DNA of 64,000 bases from Cellulomonas denverensis (GCF_012396125.1 NZ_JAAXOX010000003.1:1-64000), one strand, 5' to 3'; shown: positions 51,466 to 60,080, counted from the stretch's first letter. Made by a program: numbers and translations. The notes: generated from the letters alone by a model not told the origin.

Positions 51466-51525
51466 CCACCGCACGACACAGCGCCACCGGCCCACCGGAC
51501 CGGTGACGCTGTGCTCGTGCGGTGG
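51466..51525. repeat. Strong imperfect hairpin in a gene-free stretch
   Basis: CCACCGCACGA-CACAGCG pairs with CGCTGTGC-TCGTGCGGTGG, interrupted by a single bulged base. It lies in the 580-bp stretch between the excisionase-fold gene and the small membrane protein. Apart from it no gene or family is recognised in 51204-51785. It may be a terminator, a recombination site or a relic. Confidence 0.5.
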
Positions 51526-51785
51526 CCTGCCCTCGCGGCCGGCGGTGTCGGCGGGCCGCTGCCGAGGGCATCGCGACCTGCGGCAGTGGGGCGTGGTCTT
51601 TGACATGCTCACCTGTGGGCGCGGCGACGGGGCCGACCGTCACCCAGTCCAACACCACAACGGACGCCTGGGCGTAAGGGTGAGAGCAATAGCCGGATCC
51701 GACGAGCCACAATCGACGGCGCGATCATCGGCGGAGTCACCAGTGGGCTCGGACCGCTCTCGCGCATCATCCCGAGGAGATCGAC

Positions 51786-51962
51786 ATGAAGTCTGGCGTG
51801 ACTCCCGGCCGTGTGCTCCTGGTCGTGCTCGTGATCGCAGCGGTGGTCCTTGGCGGCTCCACCCTGGCGAGCGGGACCTTCTCGACAACGATCGGTGTGG
51901 TCTGCGTGCTGGCGGTCATCGCGGGCGTCGTCGCCTGGCTGGCGGAGAAGCGCCGGCGCTGA
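51786..51962 (+). CDS. Small two-TM membrane protein
   Basis: 58 aa from an ATG preceded by CGAGGAGATCG. Two transmembrane segments fill the protein (VLLVVLVIAAVVLGGSTLA and TIGVVCVLAVIAGVVAWLA), with a short basic tail EKRRR inside. No family recognised. Immediately after its stop is a perfect 19-bp hairpin, so it is probably a complete single-gene unit. Small membrane proteins of this sort occur among toxins and phage-defence effectors, but nothing proves that here. Confidence 0.55.
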   Translation: MKSGVTPGRVLLVVLVIAAVVLGGSTLASGTFSTTIGVVCVLAVIAGVVAWLAEKRRR

Positions 51963-52009
51963 GCAGTAGCTGGCCGCGCACCGATGCCGCGCGCGGCCAG
52001 CTACTGCTC
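51961..52009 (+). terminator. Terminator hairpin of the small membrane protein gene
   Basis: GAGCAGTAGCTGGCCGCGC pairs perfectly over 19 bp with 51991-52009, loop of 11 nt. It begins at the stop codon of the small membrane protein gene. Confidence 0.75.
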
Positions 52010-52200
52010 GCGGAGGGCGGGTCCTGGCAAGCCAGGCGTTCGTCCAGGTCATGTTCGAAGCCCTGCAGAGCAGTTTGTGTACCTGCCCGCAGTCCGAGGC
52101 GAGGCTTGCGCGGCAGGAGCGATGAGCGCCGGCGCCGCGTTCGAGTCGCGAAGTCGCGGGGACCTGATCGCGCTGCTCCGGGCTGCGGGCGCACGAGCGG

Positions 52201-52560
52201 TTGGCTGTCGGAGTTTCCGGGTTGGAGGACCCGATGAACGCGCAACTGCTGTTCCCGAACGTGCTCAGGCGGCTCCTGGAGTCATTCCTCGGGTTCAAGA
52301 AGCCCGGAAGTACCGGGGACTTTGTGCGCTCGATGAGGACGGCGCTCGCCGAGCTCGACTCGACAACCGGTCGGGACAACTCAGGAATCCGCGTGCACGT
52401 GACGAGATTCGCGCACCAGTACTCGCACTCCGAGCCCCCGGACGTCATGCGGTTCGTTCCTCCGGACGAGCTCGGGACGACGACCGCGCAGGCATTCGCG
52501 TTCATGGATCTGCTCGACCACGATCACTACGCAGGCTTGTGCGCGTTCACTGGGGGCGTC
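52201..52560 (+). pseudogene. C-terminal fragment of an AAA_13/RloC-like ATPase
   Basis: The translated fragment contains LLFPNVLRRLLESFLGFKKP, FVRSMRTALAELDS, VTRFAHQYSHSEPPDVMRF and FAFMDLLDHDHYAGLC. These resemble the extreme C-terminus of large SMC-like ATPases of the RloC/PrrC-associated AAA_13 family, where the H-S-H-S/T motif and FMDxxDHxHY stretch recur. The ATP-binding N-terminus, hundreds of residues, is missing, and the frame continues past the homology into unrelated residues to 52716. It is a remnant of a defence ATPase or anticodon nuclease. Confidence 0.5.
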
Positions 52561-52712
52561 CGGCGCTTGCCCCGGTCCCGACTTCGGCTCATACCAGTGG
52601 CTGAACGTCCGGATCAGCCCGGCATTCTCTCAGCAGCGGAGGACCTGCGACGCATCTCCGTTGCCAGACGATCTTCACTGTCCGTCGTCGCCGCACCCTT
52701 GTCGGTCGCGGA

Positions 52713-53234
52713 GTGACCGTGACGGTGCATGAGCTCGACAGGCTGGGCCGGTCGACGTCACCGCGCGCGCCTCGCGTAGCGTTGGAGGGGGTCGCCGAGC
52801 TCGCGGCCTGGGACGTGGAGGTGAACCGAGTCCTCGTCGTCGAGAACCTGCAGTCGGTCCTGCCGTTGCCCGATGCGCACGGCACCATCGCCGCGCACGG
52901 GGCCGGGTTCGCCGTCGACCTCGTCGGCCGCCTCCCCTGGGTGCAGGGTGCCTCGGTGGACTACTGGGGCGACCTGGACAGCCACGGCTTCGCGATCCTC
53001 GACCGGATGCGCGCGCACGTTCCGCATGCACGCAGCCTCCTCATGGACACCACCACCCTGCTCGCGCACCGAGAGCTCTGGACAGCCGACCCGAATCCCT
53101 CGACCGCTGCACTGGGCAGGCTCACGGGGGCCGAGCTCATGACCAGGGCGGAGCTGACCGCTTGAGGGGACGTGCGGCTCGAGCAGGAGCGTCTGAGCTG
53201 GACAGCGTGCCTGGCAGCGCTCGGCCTCAAGTGA
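52713..53234 (+). pseudogene. jetD: Wadjet JetD C-terminal (Toprim) fragment with premature stop
   Basis: It encodes the DUF2220 part of JetD, the Toprim nuclease of the Wadjet anti-plasmid system: VLVVENLQSVLPLP with the catalytic Glu, YWGDLDSHGFAILDRMRAHV with the DxD pair, and LMDTTTLLAHRELW. The N-terminal DUF3322 half is absent. A TGA at 53163-53165 interrupts the frame, and after it the same frame goes on with DVRLEQERLSWTACLAALGLK, which is the expected JetD end. The original codon may have been CGA. The jetA, jetB and jetC genes are not in the window. Confidence 0.75.
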
Positions 53235-53405
53235 TCTACAGGCGCTGACGTTTGATCCCGCCTGGGCACAACGGTGATCGGTGTCCCGACCGCCTGCTTC
53301 GATGTCTCCGTGACCACGACGAAGGGTGGGCAGATGCCCATACACAATCCGCTGACCAGCAGCAACACGCGTGGGCAACCACCGTGCTCGCACAGCAGGA
53401 GGATC

Positions 53406-53419
53406 CCCCCGCTACACAG
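53406..53419. repeat. attR-like core: right 14-bp direct repeat
   Basis: CCCCCGCTACACAG is identical to 34700-34713 at the tRNA-fMet 3' end. The bases before it do not continue the tRNA; the bases after it give a tRNA-type terminator and then the conserved flank of the CoA-binding gene. Confidence 0.75.
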
Positions 53420-53421
53420 AA

Positions 53422-53460
53422 GACGAAGGCCCTCAGGGATGTCCCTGGGGGCCTTCGTCG
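53422..53460 (+). terminator. Terminator after attR (ancestral tRNA terminator)
   Basis: ACGAAGGCCCTCAGGGA pairs with TCCCTGGGGGCCTTCGT. It has the same outer stem as the terminator after the tRNA (34732-34765) and is probably the original one displaced by the island. Confidence 0.8.
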
Positions 53461-53504
53461 TTCCCACCGTCCGGCCGCGCGTCTTCCCCCGACCGGGTGA
53501 CGCT

Positions 53505-53518
53505 GGCACCTAAGTCCC
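53505..53518. promoter_or_regulatory. DosR-like box upstream of the CoA-binding gene
   Basis: GGCACCTAAGTCCC matches 12 of 14 positions of the DosR/DevR consensus GGGACTTTAGTCCC, 65 bp before the start codon. The duplicate at 34979-34992 reads AGCACCTAGGTCCC. Hypoxia regulons of actinobacteria often include CoA-binding and universal stress proteins. No DosR gene is in the window. Confidence 0.3.
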
Positions 53519-53583
53519 GGGACGGGCGCCGGCCGTAGGTCTAGCGTCCGCCTCGACCTGTCGACGAGGCCGAGGAGCCAGCC

Positions 53584-54060
53584 GTGACGGATATCAGGAC
53601 AGCGGCGAGCGAGTTCCTCGCCGCCCGGCGCATCGCCGTCACCGGCGTCTCGCGCACCCCCGGCAGCCACGGTGGCAACGTCGTCTACCGGCGCCTGCGT
53701 GAGACGGGCTACGAGGTGTTCGCGGTGAACCCGAACGCCGAGACGGTCGAGGGCGACCCCGCGTACGCCGACCTCGCGGCGATCCCCGGCGGCGTGCAGG
53801 CCGTCGTGATCGCGACCCGGCCCGAGCACGCTGCGGCGACGGTCCGGGAGGCCGCCGACCTCGGCATCACGAGGGTCTGGATGCACCGCTCCGTCGACGG
53901 CGGCAGCGTCGACGCGGCCGCCGTCGCTGAGGGGCGCGAGCGCGGGCTGACCGTGATCGACGGCGGCTGCCCGCTGATGTTCGGCGCCCCGTCGGACCGG
54001 ACGCACCGGGTGATGTGCCGGCTCATGACCCTGACCGGGCGGTTGCCCCGGCGCGTCTGA
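53584..54060 (+). CDS. CoA-binding domain protein (YccU-like)
   Basis: 158 aa from GTG. It has a Rossmann-type CoA-binding fold: ARRIAVTGVSRTPGSHGGNV, YEVFAVNPNAETVEGDPAY, AVVIATRPEHAAATVREAADLG and VIDGGCPLMFGAP at the end. The family corresponds to the small stand-alone CoA-binding proteins, which regulate or store CoA through binding; some respond to stress. It is the first intact gene after the island. A decayed copy of its promoter and first codons lies at 34944-35085. Confidence 0.93.
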   Translation: MTDIRTAASEFLAARRIAVTGVSRTPGSHGGNVVYRRLRETGYEVFAVNPNAETVEGDPAYADLAAIPGGVQAVVIATRPEHAAATVREAADLGITRVWMHRSVDGGSVDAAAVAEGRERGLTVIDGGCPLMFGAPSDRTHRVMCRLMTLTGRLPRRV

Positions 54061-54284
54061 GCCCCACGGGTATAGGTGGATCAGGGGGTCCGCGGGTCCG
54101 GGCATCGGGGCGATCGTCCCGGCCGGCTCGGTGGCGTGCCTCCCCGCGGGTCGAGGTCTGCTGCTGCGGCGTAGGTCGAGCGCCATGGTGCGCCACGCGG
54201 CCTCGCCGCAGTTGCAGTTCTCGGGGCCTCTCGACCCTGGACCCAGCACCGCTGGCGCGTGCACGGTCCGAGCGGGCGTGCAGG

Positions 54285-54314
54285 TGCCCGGCCGCCAGTG
54301 GAGACGGCCGGGCA
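54285..54314. terminator. Hairpin after the DUF898-like gene
   Basis: TGCCCGGCCG pairs perfectly with CGGCCGGGCA over a 10-nt loop. It lies between the convergent CoA-binding and DUF898-like genes. A near copy sits at the duplicate, before 35287. The rest of 54061-54284 holds nothing recognisable. Confidence 0.6.
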
Positions 54315-54335
54315 ACGGGGCGGTTGAGCCGGAGG

Positions 54336-54689
54336 TCAGCGAGCGACGCCGGGAACGCCGGCACCAACCGGGGCGGCCGCGAACGTGGTGTTCTCCCACT
54401 TCCAGGCCTCGATGCGCGGGCCGACCCACAGCAGGTAGATCCCCAGGGTGATCACCGACAGCAGGAACCACTTGATCCACAGGCCGAACAGGCCCGTCGC
54501 AGTGCCGGTGAAGACCAGCTGCTGGCCGTCGATGAAGGCGTGCTTGGCCCGCCAGCGCTGCATGAGCACGACCTGGAAGGGGTAGAAGATCCCCAGGGTC
54601 ACCGTGGTGACCAGCAGACCGAGCAGGGCGGTGCCGATGTACGTGCCGGCACCACCATCGAACGTGAAGCGCTTGTAGGGCGAGACCAC
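54336..54689 (-). CDS. DUF898/YjgN-like small membrane protein
   Basis: 117 aa. Two repeated hydrophobic units (TALLGLLVTTVTLGIFYPFQ and WIKWFLLSVITLGIYLLWVG) each end in a T-L-G-I-Y/F-x-x-W/F-type signature, as in the DUF898/YjgN family. FDGGAGTYIGTALL at the start and FTGTATGLFGLWIKW are the two soluble glycine-rich loops. Function unknown. It faces the divergent DUF3500 lipoprotein gene. The right-hand copy is complete; the left copy at 35287-35482 lacks its first half. Confidence 0.75.
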   Translation of the reverse strand: MVSPYKRFTFDGGAGTYIGTALLGLLVTTVTLGIFYPFQVVLMQRWRAKHAFIDGQQLVFTGTATGLFGLWIKWFLLSVITLGIYLLWVGPRIEAWKWENTTFAAAPVGAGVPGVAR

Positions 54690-54876
54690 CAGGTGTCCTT
54701 TCTCGCGGACGCACAGCTGGTGCTGTGCTCGCTAGAAGGGTGCCGTATCGAGCCGTCAGGGCATGTGAGGCGCCGACCCGCGCCCAGCGATGTCACACGC
54801 ACGGCCGAGAGGGACTCAGCACCCGCACAGAGCCGCCACAGCCGCCGCCTCGTGCCGGTTCCTACCGTCCTGGCGC

Positions 54877-56088
54877 ATGAGGACACCATCACCGACCACG
54901 GCCCGGCACCGCCGCGTGCTCCGCCTGACCTCTCTGGCCCTGCTCGGCGGCCTCGCCCTGACCGGCTGCTCCGCCGCGAGCAGCGCGACGACCGACGGGG
55001 ACACCACCGCGAGCATCTCGGACGCCGCCGCCGAGGCCACGACCTCCGACTCCGGCAGCACCGCCGAGACCATCTCCGCCACCACCGAGGCCGCCGAGGC
55101 GTTCCTGGCCACACTGTCGGAGGACCAGCGCGAGACCGTGCTGTACGCCTACGACGACGAGACCAAGACCACCTCGTGGTCGAACTTCCCGGTGTCGTTC
55201 GTCGAGCGCGCCGGGCTGAACCTGACCGACCTGACCTCCGAGCAGCAGGCCGCCGCGATGGCGGTGCTGGAGGCGTTGCTCAGCGACGAGGGCTATCAGA
55301 CCGTCACCGGGATCATCGGCGGCGACGAGTTCCTGGCGGAGAACAGCAGCGCCACCGAGGAGACGCTCGGGCAGTACTACATCGCGTTCTTCGGCGATCC
55401 GTCGGACACCGGCGCGTGGGAGGTCCAGTTCGGCGGCCACCACCTGGGGATCAACGCCACGCTGGACGGCACCGCGGACGACATCACCTTCGCGCCGACC
55501 CACCTCGGCTCGCAGCCCGCGGTGTACACGGACGAGGACGGCAACGAGGTGCAGCCGCTGGCCGGGATGTACGAGACCGCGTTCGCGTTCTACGACTCGC
55601 TGACCGACGAGCAGCAGGAGCAGCTTTACAAGGGTGAGGAGGTCGGCAACCTGGTCTGCGCGCCGGGCGACACCTGCGACTACCCGACCGGCACCGGCAT
55701 CTCCGGGGCCGACCTGACCGACGAGCAGCAGGATCTGCTGCTGGACGTGATCGCGAACTGGGTCGGGCTGTCCGACCAGGAGACCACCGCCACCGCGCTG
55801 GCCGAGATCGAGGCGACCCTGGACGAGACGTACGTGAGCTGGTCCGGCGCCACGGTGTACGACATGACGCAGGGCGACGGCATCTCCTTCCAGATCTCCG
55901 GCCCGGATGTCTACATCGAGTTCTCGAACCAGCAGGGCTCGGCCGGTGCCGACGTGGACGGCTACCTGACCTCCGGGTGGGGCCACATCCACACGATCTA
56001 CCGCGACCCGTCCGAGGACTACGCCGGCAGCGTCACCCAGCAGGCGGCGTCCGGTGCCGGGGGTGGCATGCCGGGCACCGACGGCTGA
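54877..56088 (+). CDS. DUF3500 family lipoprotein
   Basis: 403 aa from the ATG at 54877. The signal peptide ends in the lipobox LALTGCS (Cys about residue 30), followed by a Ser/Thr/Ala-rich linker of about 50 residues. The mature part has the DUF3500 pattern (AFLATLSEDQRETVLYAYDD, WSNFPVSFVERAGLNLTDL, WEVQFGGHHLGINAT, WGHIHTIYRDPSEDYA). The His pairs in GGHHLG and HIHT may bind a metal. The function of DUF3500 is unknown. It is likely anchored at the outer face of the membrane. Confidence 0.9.
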   Translation: MRTPSPTTARHRRVLRLTSLALLGGLALTGCSAASSATTDGDTTASISDAAAEATTSDSGSTAETISATTEAAEAFLATLSEDQRETVLYAYDDETKTTSWSNFPVSFVERAGLNLTDLTSEQQAAAMAVLEALLSDEGYQTVTGIIGGDEFLAENSSATEETLGQYYIAFFGDPSDTGAWEVQFGGHHLGINATLDGTADDITFAPTHLGSQPAVYTDEDGNEVQPLAGMYETAFAFYDSLTDEQQEQLYKGEEVGNLVCAPGDTCDYPTGTGISGADLTDEQQDLLLDVIANWVGLSDQETTATALAEIEATLDETYVSWSGATVYDMTQGDGISFQISGPDVYIEFSNQQGSAGADVDGYLTSGWGHIHTIYRDPSEDYAGSVTQQAASGAGGGMPGTDG

Positions 56089-56125
56089 CGGACTGCTCCT
56101 GGCGGTCGCGGGCCGCAGGTCACGG

Positions 56126-57367
56126 TCAGGCGGTGGCCGCCGCCCCGGCCCGCGACCGCCGGGCGACCAGCCGGTTCAGCCGCTCGGACATCACCAGTCC
56201 CAAGGCGACCAGCACGGCCAGGAACAGCGGGAAGATCCAGGTCCCGGCCCAGGAGGACAGCACGCCGAACAGCGGCGGGGCGAGGGTGGAGCCGGTGTAG
56301 GCGGCGGCCATCTGGATCCCGATGATCGCCTGCGAGTTGTGCCGGCCGAAGTTCACCGGGGTGGAGTGGATGATCGCCGGGTAGATCGGGGCGCAGCCCA
56401 GGCCGGCCACGACCAGCCCGGCGAGTGCGAGCACGTCGGTCGGCGCCGGGACGGCGATCAGGACCACCCCGAGCGCCACGGTCGCGAAGCCGCCGCGGAT
56501 CAGCAGCCGGTCGCCCACCCGGTCGGCGAAGAAGCCGGCCAGCATCCGTCCGGCGGTGATGCCGAGCAGGAACAGCGAGGCGAAGGCGGCGGCGGTGGCG
56601 ACGTCCACCCCGCGGTCGTCGACCAGATAGGTGGAGGCCCACAGGATGCCGGTGCTCTCCAGCGCGCAGTAGGCGAAAAACGCGGTGAGCACCAGCGTCA
56701 CGCCGGGGATCCGGACCGCCTGGGTGAGTGGCATCCCGCCCGGGTGGGGCTCCTGGTCGCCGGCCGGGTGCGCCGGTCGCAGGCCGTCGACCTTGCGCCA
56801 CAGCGGCAGGCTGAGGATCAGCACGGCCATCAGCGCGACCTGCAGGACGCCGACGATCGTGTAGGCGCGGGTCCAGCCGAGCCCGGACGTGAGGGCGTAG
56901 CTCATGATGAACGGGCTGATCGCGGCGCCCACGCCCCAGAAGCTGTGCAGCCAGTTCATGTGCCGGGCGGCGTAGTGCAGGGCGACGTAGTTGTTCAGCG
57001 CCGCGTCGACCGCGCCCGCCCCGAGGCCGTACGGGATCGCCCACAGGCAGAGCAGCCAGAACGAGCCGGAGAACGAGAACCCGACCAGCGCGGCGGCGGT
57101 CAGTCCGACGCTCACGGCCGTCACGACCCCGGCGCCGAACCGGCGGGTCAGCCGGTCGGAGGCGAGGCTGGACACGATGGTGCCGAGCGCGATGATCGTG
57201 GTGAGGAAGCCCGCGAACGCCAGCGGGACGCCCAGGTCCTGGTGCATCACCGGCCACCCGGCCCCGACCAGGGAGTCCGGCAGGCCGAGGCTGATGAAGG
57301 CGACGTAGATGATCGTCAGGAGCAGCGCGTACACGACCTGGGGTTCTGCCTTCCGCAGCGTGGGCAC
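56126..57367 (-). CDS. MFS transporter
   Basis: 413 aa with twelve hydrophobic segments. It starts VVYALLLTIIYVAFISLGLP and has the A-loop pattern SSLASDRLTRRFG (motif A-like). The sequence resembles the sugar/FucP-like or uncharacterised proton-linked branch of the superfamily. The substrate is unknown. It converges with the DUF3500 gene and is divergent from the LuxR-type regulator gene (about 160 bp apart), which might therefore control it. Confidence 0.88.
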   Translation of the reverse strand: MPTLRKAEPQVVYALLLTIIYVAFISLGLPDSLVGAGWPVMHQDLGVPLAFAGFLTTIIALGTIVSSLASDRLTRRFGAGVVTAVSVGLTAAALVGFSFSGSFWLLCLWAIPYGLGAGAVDAALNNYVALHYAARHMNWLHSFWGVGAAISPFIMSYALTSGLGWTRAYTIVGVLQVALMAVLILSLPLWRKVDGLRPAHPAGDQEPHPGGMPLTQAVRIPGVTLVLTAFFAYCALESTGILWASTYLVDDRGVDVATAAAFASLFLLGITAGRMLAGFFADRVGDRLLIRGGFATVALGVVLIAVPAPTDVLALAGLVVAGLGCAPIYPAIIHSTPVNFGRHNSQAIIGIQMAAAYTGSTLAPPLFGVLSSWAGTWIFPLFLAVLVALGLVMSERLNRLVARRSRAGAAATA

Positions 57368-57527
57368 CCGTTGCCGGGCCGGACGCCGGGGATCCGGGTT
57401 CCACCCCGATGGTATCGAGGCGATGGGCAGCCCAGTGCCGCGATGGCCGCCGCGTTGGGCCTGAGTGTGTGGACCACCGGCCGGTGACTGCGCTGGTCAG
57501 CGGATCGCCGACGCGGGAGGATGCCTC

Positions 57528-60080
57528 ATGGCCCAGGTCACCCACCGCGGTGGATCCGCATTCCTGCACGACGAGGTGCTGGCCGCGGCGCTGCGCCGGC
57601 TGCGTACGCACCGGGATGTGGTGCTGATCGGCGACACCGGCTCCGGGCGCAGCACGGTGCTGGCGCAGCTGGCGGAGCGGCTCCGGGCGGCCGGGTCCGC
57701 CGTGGTCGAACTCGCGGGATTGGTGTCGGCGCGCGGTCTGCCGCTGGGCGTGTTCGGGGTGCACCCGGTGCTCCGGCCCCGGGCCGGTGCCCGGTACGGG
57801 CTCCCGGAAGCCGTGGCGGCGCTGGGCACGGCGCTCGGGACCGGACCCGCGGCGGTGCTGCTGGACGACCCCCACCTGCTGGACGACGTCTCGGCCGCCG
57901 CCGTCGCCGCGGTGCTGCGCCGGCGACCCGCCCGGGTGTCCGTCGTGCTCGGCGCGCCCCAGGGCGTCGACCTGCCGGAACTGGCACCGGATCTGGCCCG
58001 GGGCGCCGCCGTGGTCCGGATCGAGCCGATGACCATCAGCGCGACGGCGGCGCTGCTCGCGGAGGAGCTGGACGGACCGGCCGATGGCGGTCTGGTCGCC
58101 ACCGTGCTCGGCCGCTGCGGCGGCAACCCGAGGGTGGCCCTGGACCTGGTCGACGCGGCACGGGAGGCCGGGGCGGTCGGCCGGGTGCGTGGGCGGTGGG
58201 CCCAGACCGGCGTGCTGGACCTGGTCCGGGTCGACGCGGTGGTGCACGACCTGCTCGCCGACCTGCCGGGCGACCAGCGGGAGGCGCTGGACCTGCTGGC
58301 CTGGCTGGGACTGGTCGACCTGGACACCGCCCGCCGGCTGGCCGGGACCCGGACGCTGTCGGCCCTGGACGCGGCGGGACGGATCGCGGTGCAGCCCAGC
58401 GGCCAGGACCATCTGGTCGCGGTCAGTCCGCCGGCCCTCGGCCAGGCACTGCGGCTGCGGATGACCCCCACCGCCCGGGCGGCGGTGCGGGAGCGGGCGG
58501 ACCAGGTGCTCGGGTCCGACCGGATCGGGCCGGCGACCTCGGGGCTGCCGGAGAGCGCGCACCTGTCGGCGCAGCCGCCGTTCCAGGCCGCCCAGGATCA
58601 GACCGCGATCCTCACCGAGTCGGTGCGCACCCAGGCGGCCCGGCACCTGCGGGTCTGGGAGGACCGCCGCGACGTGGCCGCTGCCCTCCCTGTCCTGCGG
58701 CTGCGGCTGCTGGACGGGCTGGCGTCGATCGGAGTGGACGAGATCTTCGCCGGGACCGCCGCGACCTCGGCGGACGACCCGGACGATCTGGGGATCTACC
58801 TGCTGCTCCGGGCGCAGTGGGCCGGGTGCCGCGGCCGGTCGGTGCGCGAGGCGTTCACGGTGGATCCCGGGCCGTCCGGGGCACTGGCGATGCCGGAGAC
58901 GCCCGAGCCGTTCCTGGATCTGCTGGACGCGCTCTACCAGGCGCGGATCTGGCCGGCGGACCAGCTGGCGGCGCTCGACGACCGGGACGTGCCGCCGTCG
59001 CTGCGTGACCTGGTGCTGATCTGGCGCGGCCGGCTGGCGATCGAGGAGGGCTCGCCGGACCGGGCGCTGGACCTGCTCGGCGGTTGGCGGCCGTCCTCCG
59101 GGCATCGGCCGTTCGCGCACCAGCTGGACGCGCTGCGCGGGGACGCCCTGCTGCTGGCGGGTCAGGTGGAGGACGCGGTCGCCTGGGCGCGGGACCGGTT
59201 GAGCGCCGCCTCCGCCGAGCTCAGCATGTTCGGCGTCCGGCTGGCCGCGCGCGGGCTGGCCTCGGCGCTGTTCGTCGCGGGGGAGCACGACGAGGCGCTG
59301 CGCGTGCTCGGGGTGCTGCTCGGCGCCGGCCGCTGCGGACCGGTGCAGTCCCCGTACGACGAGCGGATCCTGGCGCTGGCGGCGGTGGGGCACGCGCTGC
59401 GGGACGAGCACGACCTGGCGGACGTGCTGCTGGACGAGCTGGCCCGCACCCCGCGCCCGTACCAGCCGGTGCTGGACGTCCTCGACCCCTGGGCCCGCGG
59501 GGAGGTGGCCTACGTCCGCACCGGCACGGCCGGCTCCGCCGACGGCGAGGCGATGTGGGCGGCCGGCGAGCGGCTGTACCAGGCCGGTCGCCGCACCTCG
59601 GCGCTGCTGTGCTGGGCCCTTGCCCCGCTGGTGCTGGACGACGAGCGGCTCCGCCGGCTGGAGGATCTGGCGGGCGCCACCGCGGTCGCCGCGCTCACAC
59701 CGGTGCTCCGGCTGAACCGGGCGATCGCGCGGGGGAGCGCCGACCAGGTGCTGGCGGCGGTCGCCGCGCTGCGGGTGCCCGGCCCGCTGATCCAGGTGGC
59801 GATCGACACCGCCGCCCGCCGGGGTGGGACGGCCGACGGGATCGCCGATGCCGGCGGCCCGCTGGCGGTCGATGCGGTGCGCCGGGGCCGGGAACGCCGG
59901 GCACCGCTGACCGGCCGCGAGCAGGAGGTGGTGGCGCTCGCCCGCGACGGACTCACCAACCGGCAGATCGCCAGCCGGCTCTACCTGTCCGTGCGCACGG
60001 TGGAGAGCCACCTCTACCGGGCGATGCAGAAGCTGGGCGTCACCGACCGGGCACGGCTCGCCGACCTGCCCGGCGACTGA
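57528..60080 (+). CDS. Large LuxR family (LAL-type) transcriptional regulator
   Basis: 850 aa from the ATG at 57528. An N-terminal AAA/STAND ATPase has Walker A IGDTGSGRST near residue 34 and a Walker B LLDDPHLLDD. The middle 500 residues are helical, TPR-like repeats that usually sense a ligand. The C-terminal LuxR HTH is complete: LTGREQEVVALARDGLTNRQ and RLYLSVRTVESHLYRAMQKL. Such proteins switch on nearby transport or surface genes after binding an effector. Its 3' end overlaps the convergent sipW gene by 41 bp. Confidence 0.9.
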   Translation: MAQVTHRGGSAFLHDEVLAAALRRLRTHRDVVLIGDTGSGRSTVLAQLAERLRAAGSAVVELAGLVSARGLPLGVFGVHPVLRPRAGARYGLPEAVAALGTALGTGPAAVLLDDPHLLDDVSAAAVAAVLRRRPARVSVVLGAPQGVDLPELAPDLARGAAVVRIEPMTISATAALLAEELDGPADGGLVATVLGRCGGNPRVALDLVDAAREAGAVGRVRGRWAQTGVLDLVRVDAVVHDLLADLPGDQREALDLLAWLGLVDLDTARRLAGTRTLSALDAAGRIAVQPSGQDHLVAVSPPALGQALRLRMTPTARAAVRERADQVLGSDRIGPATSGLPESAHLSAQPPFQAAQDQTAILTESVRTQAARHLRVWEDRRDVAAALPVLRLRLLDGLASIGVDEIFAGTAATSADDPDDLGIYLLLRAQWAGCRGRSVREAFTVDPGPSGALAMPETPEPFLDLLDALYQARIWPADQLAALDDRDVPPSLRDLVLIWRGRLAIEEGSPDRALDLLGGWRPSSGHRPFAHQLDALRGDALLLAGQVEDAVAWARDRLSAASAELSMFGVRLAARGLASALFVAGEHDEALRVLGVLLGAGRCGPVQSPYDERILALAAVGHALRDEHDLADVLLDELARTPRPYQPVLDVLDPWARGEVAYVRTGTAGSADGEAMWAAGERLYQAGRRTSALLCWALAPLVLDDERLRRLEDLAGATAVAALTPVLRLNRAIARGSADQVLAAVAALRVPGPLIQVAIDTAARRGGTADGIADAGGPLAVDAVRRGRERRAPLTGREQEVVALARDGLTNRQIASRLYLSVRTVESHLYRAMQKLGVTDRARLADLPGD

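Larger units (their letters stand above)
34700..53419. mobile_element. Genomic island inserted at the tRNA-fMet 3' end
   Basis: The 18.7-kb segment between the two 14-bp repeats carries a regulator, a DruE-like helicase operon, an HNH nuclease, several broken defence genes and some metabolic cargo. The left two thirds are less GC-rich and use rarer codons (ending in A or T) more often than the backbone. No integrase, transposase or conjugation gene was found, so the element looks immobilised or dependent on another element. Core genes resume on both sides. Confidence 0.75.

Noticed and set aside
52201..53165. One fused gene joining the AAA_13-like fragment and the JetD fragment
   Set aside because: The two lie in different frames, the residues after about 52560 are unrelated to either family, and the families are not known to be fused.
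34714..53405. Integrase, transposase or conjugation gene for the island
   Set aside because: No reading frame shows tyrosine or serine recombinase, DDE transposase, relaxase or FtsK/TraG-type motifs; the excisionase-fold protein alone is not enough.
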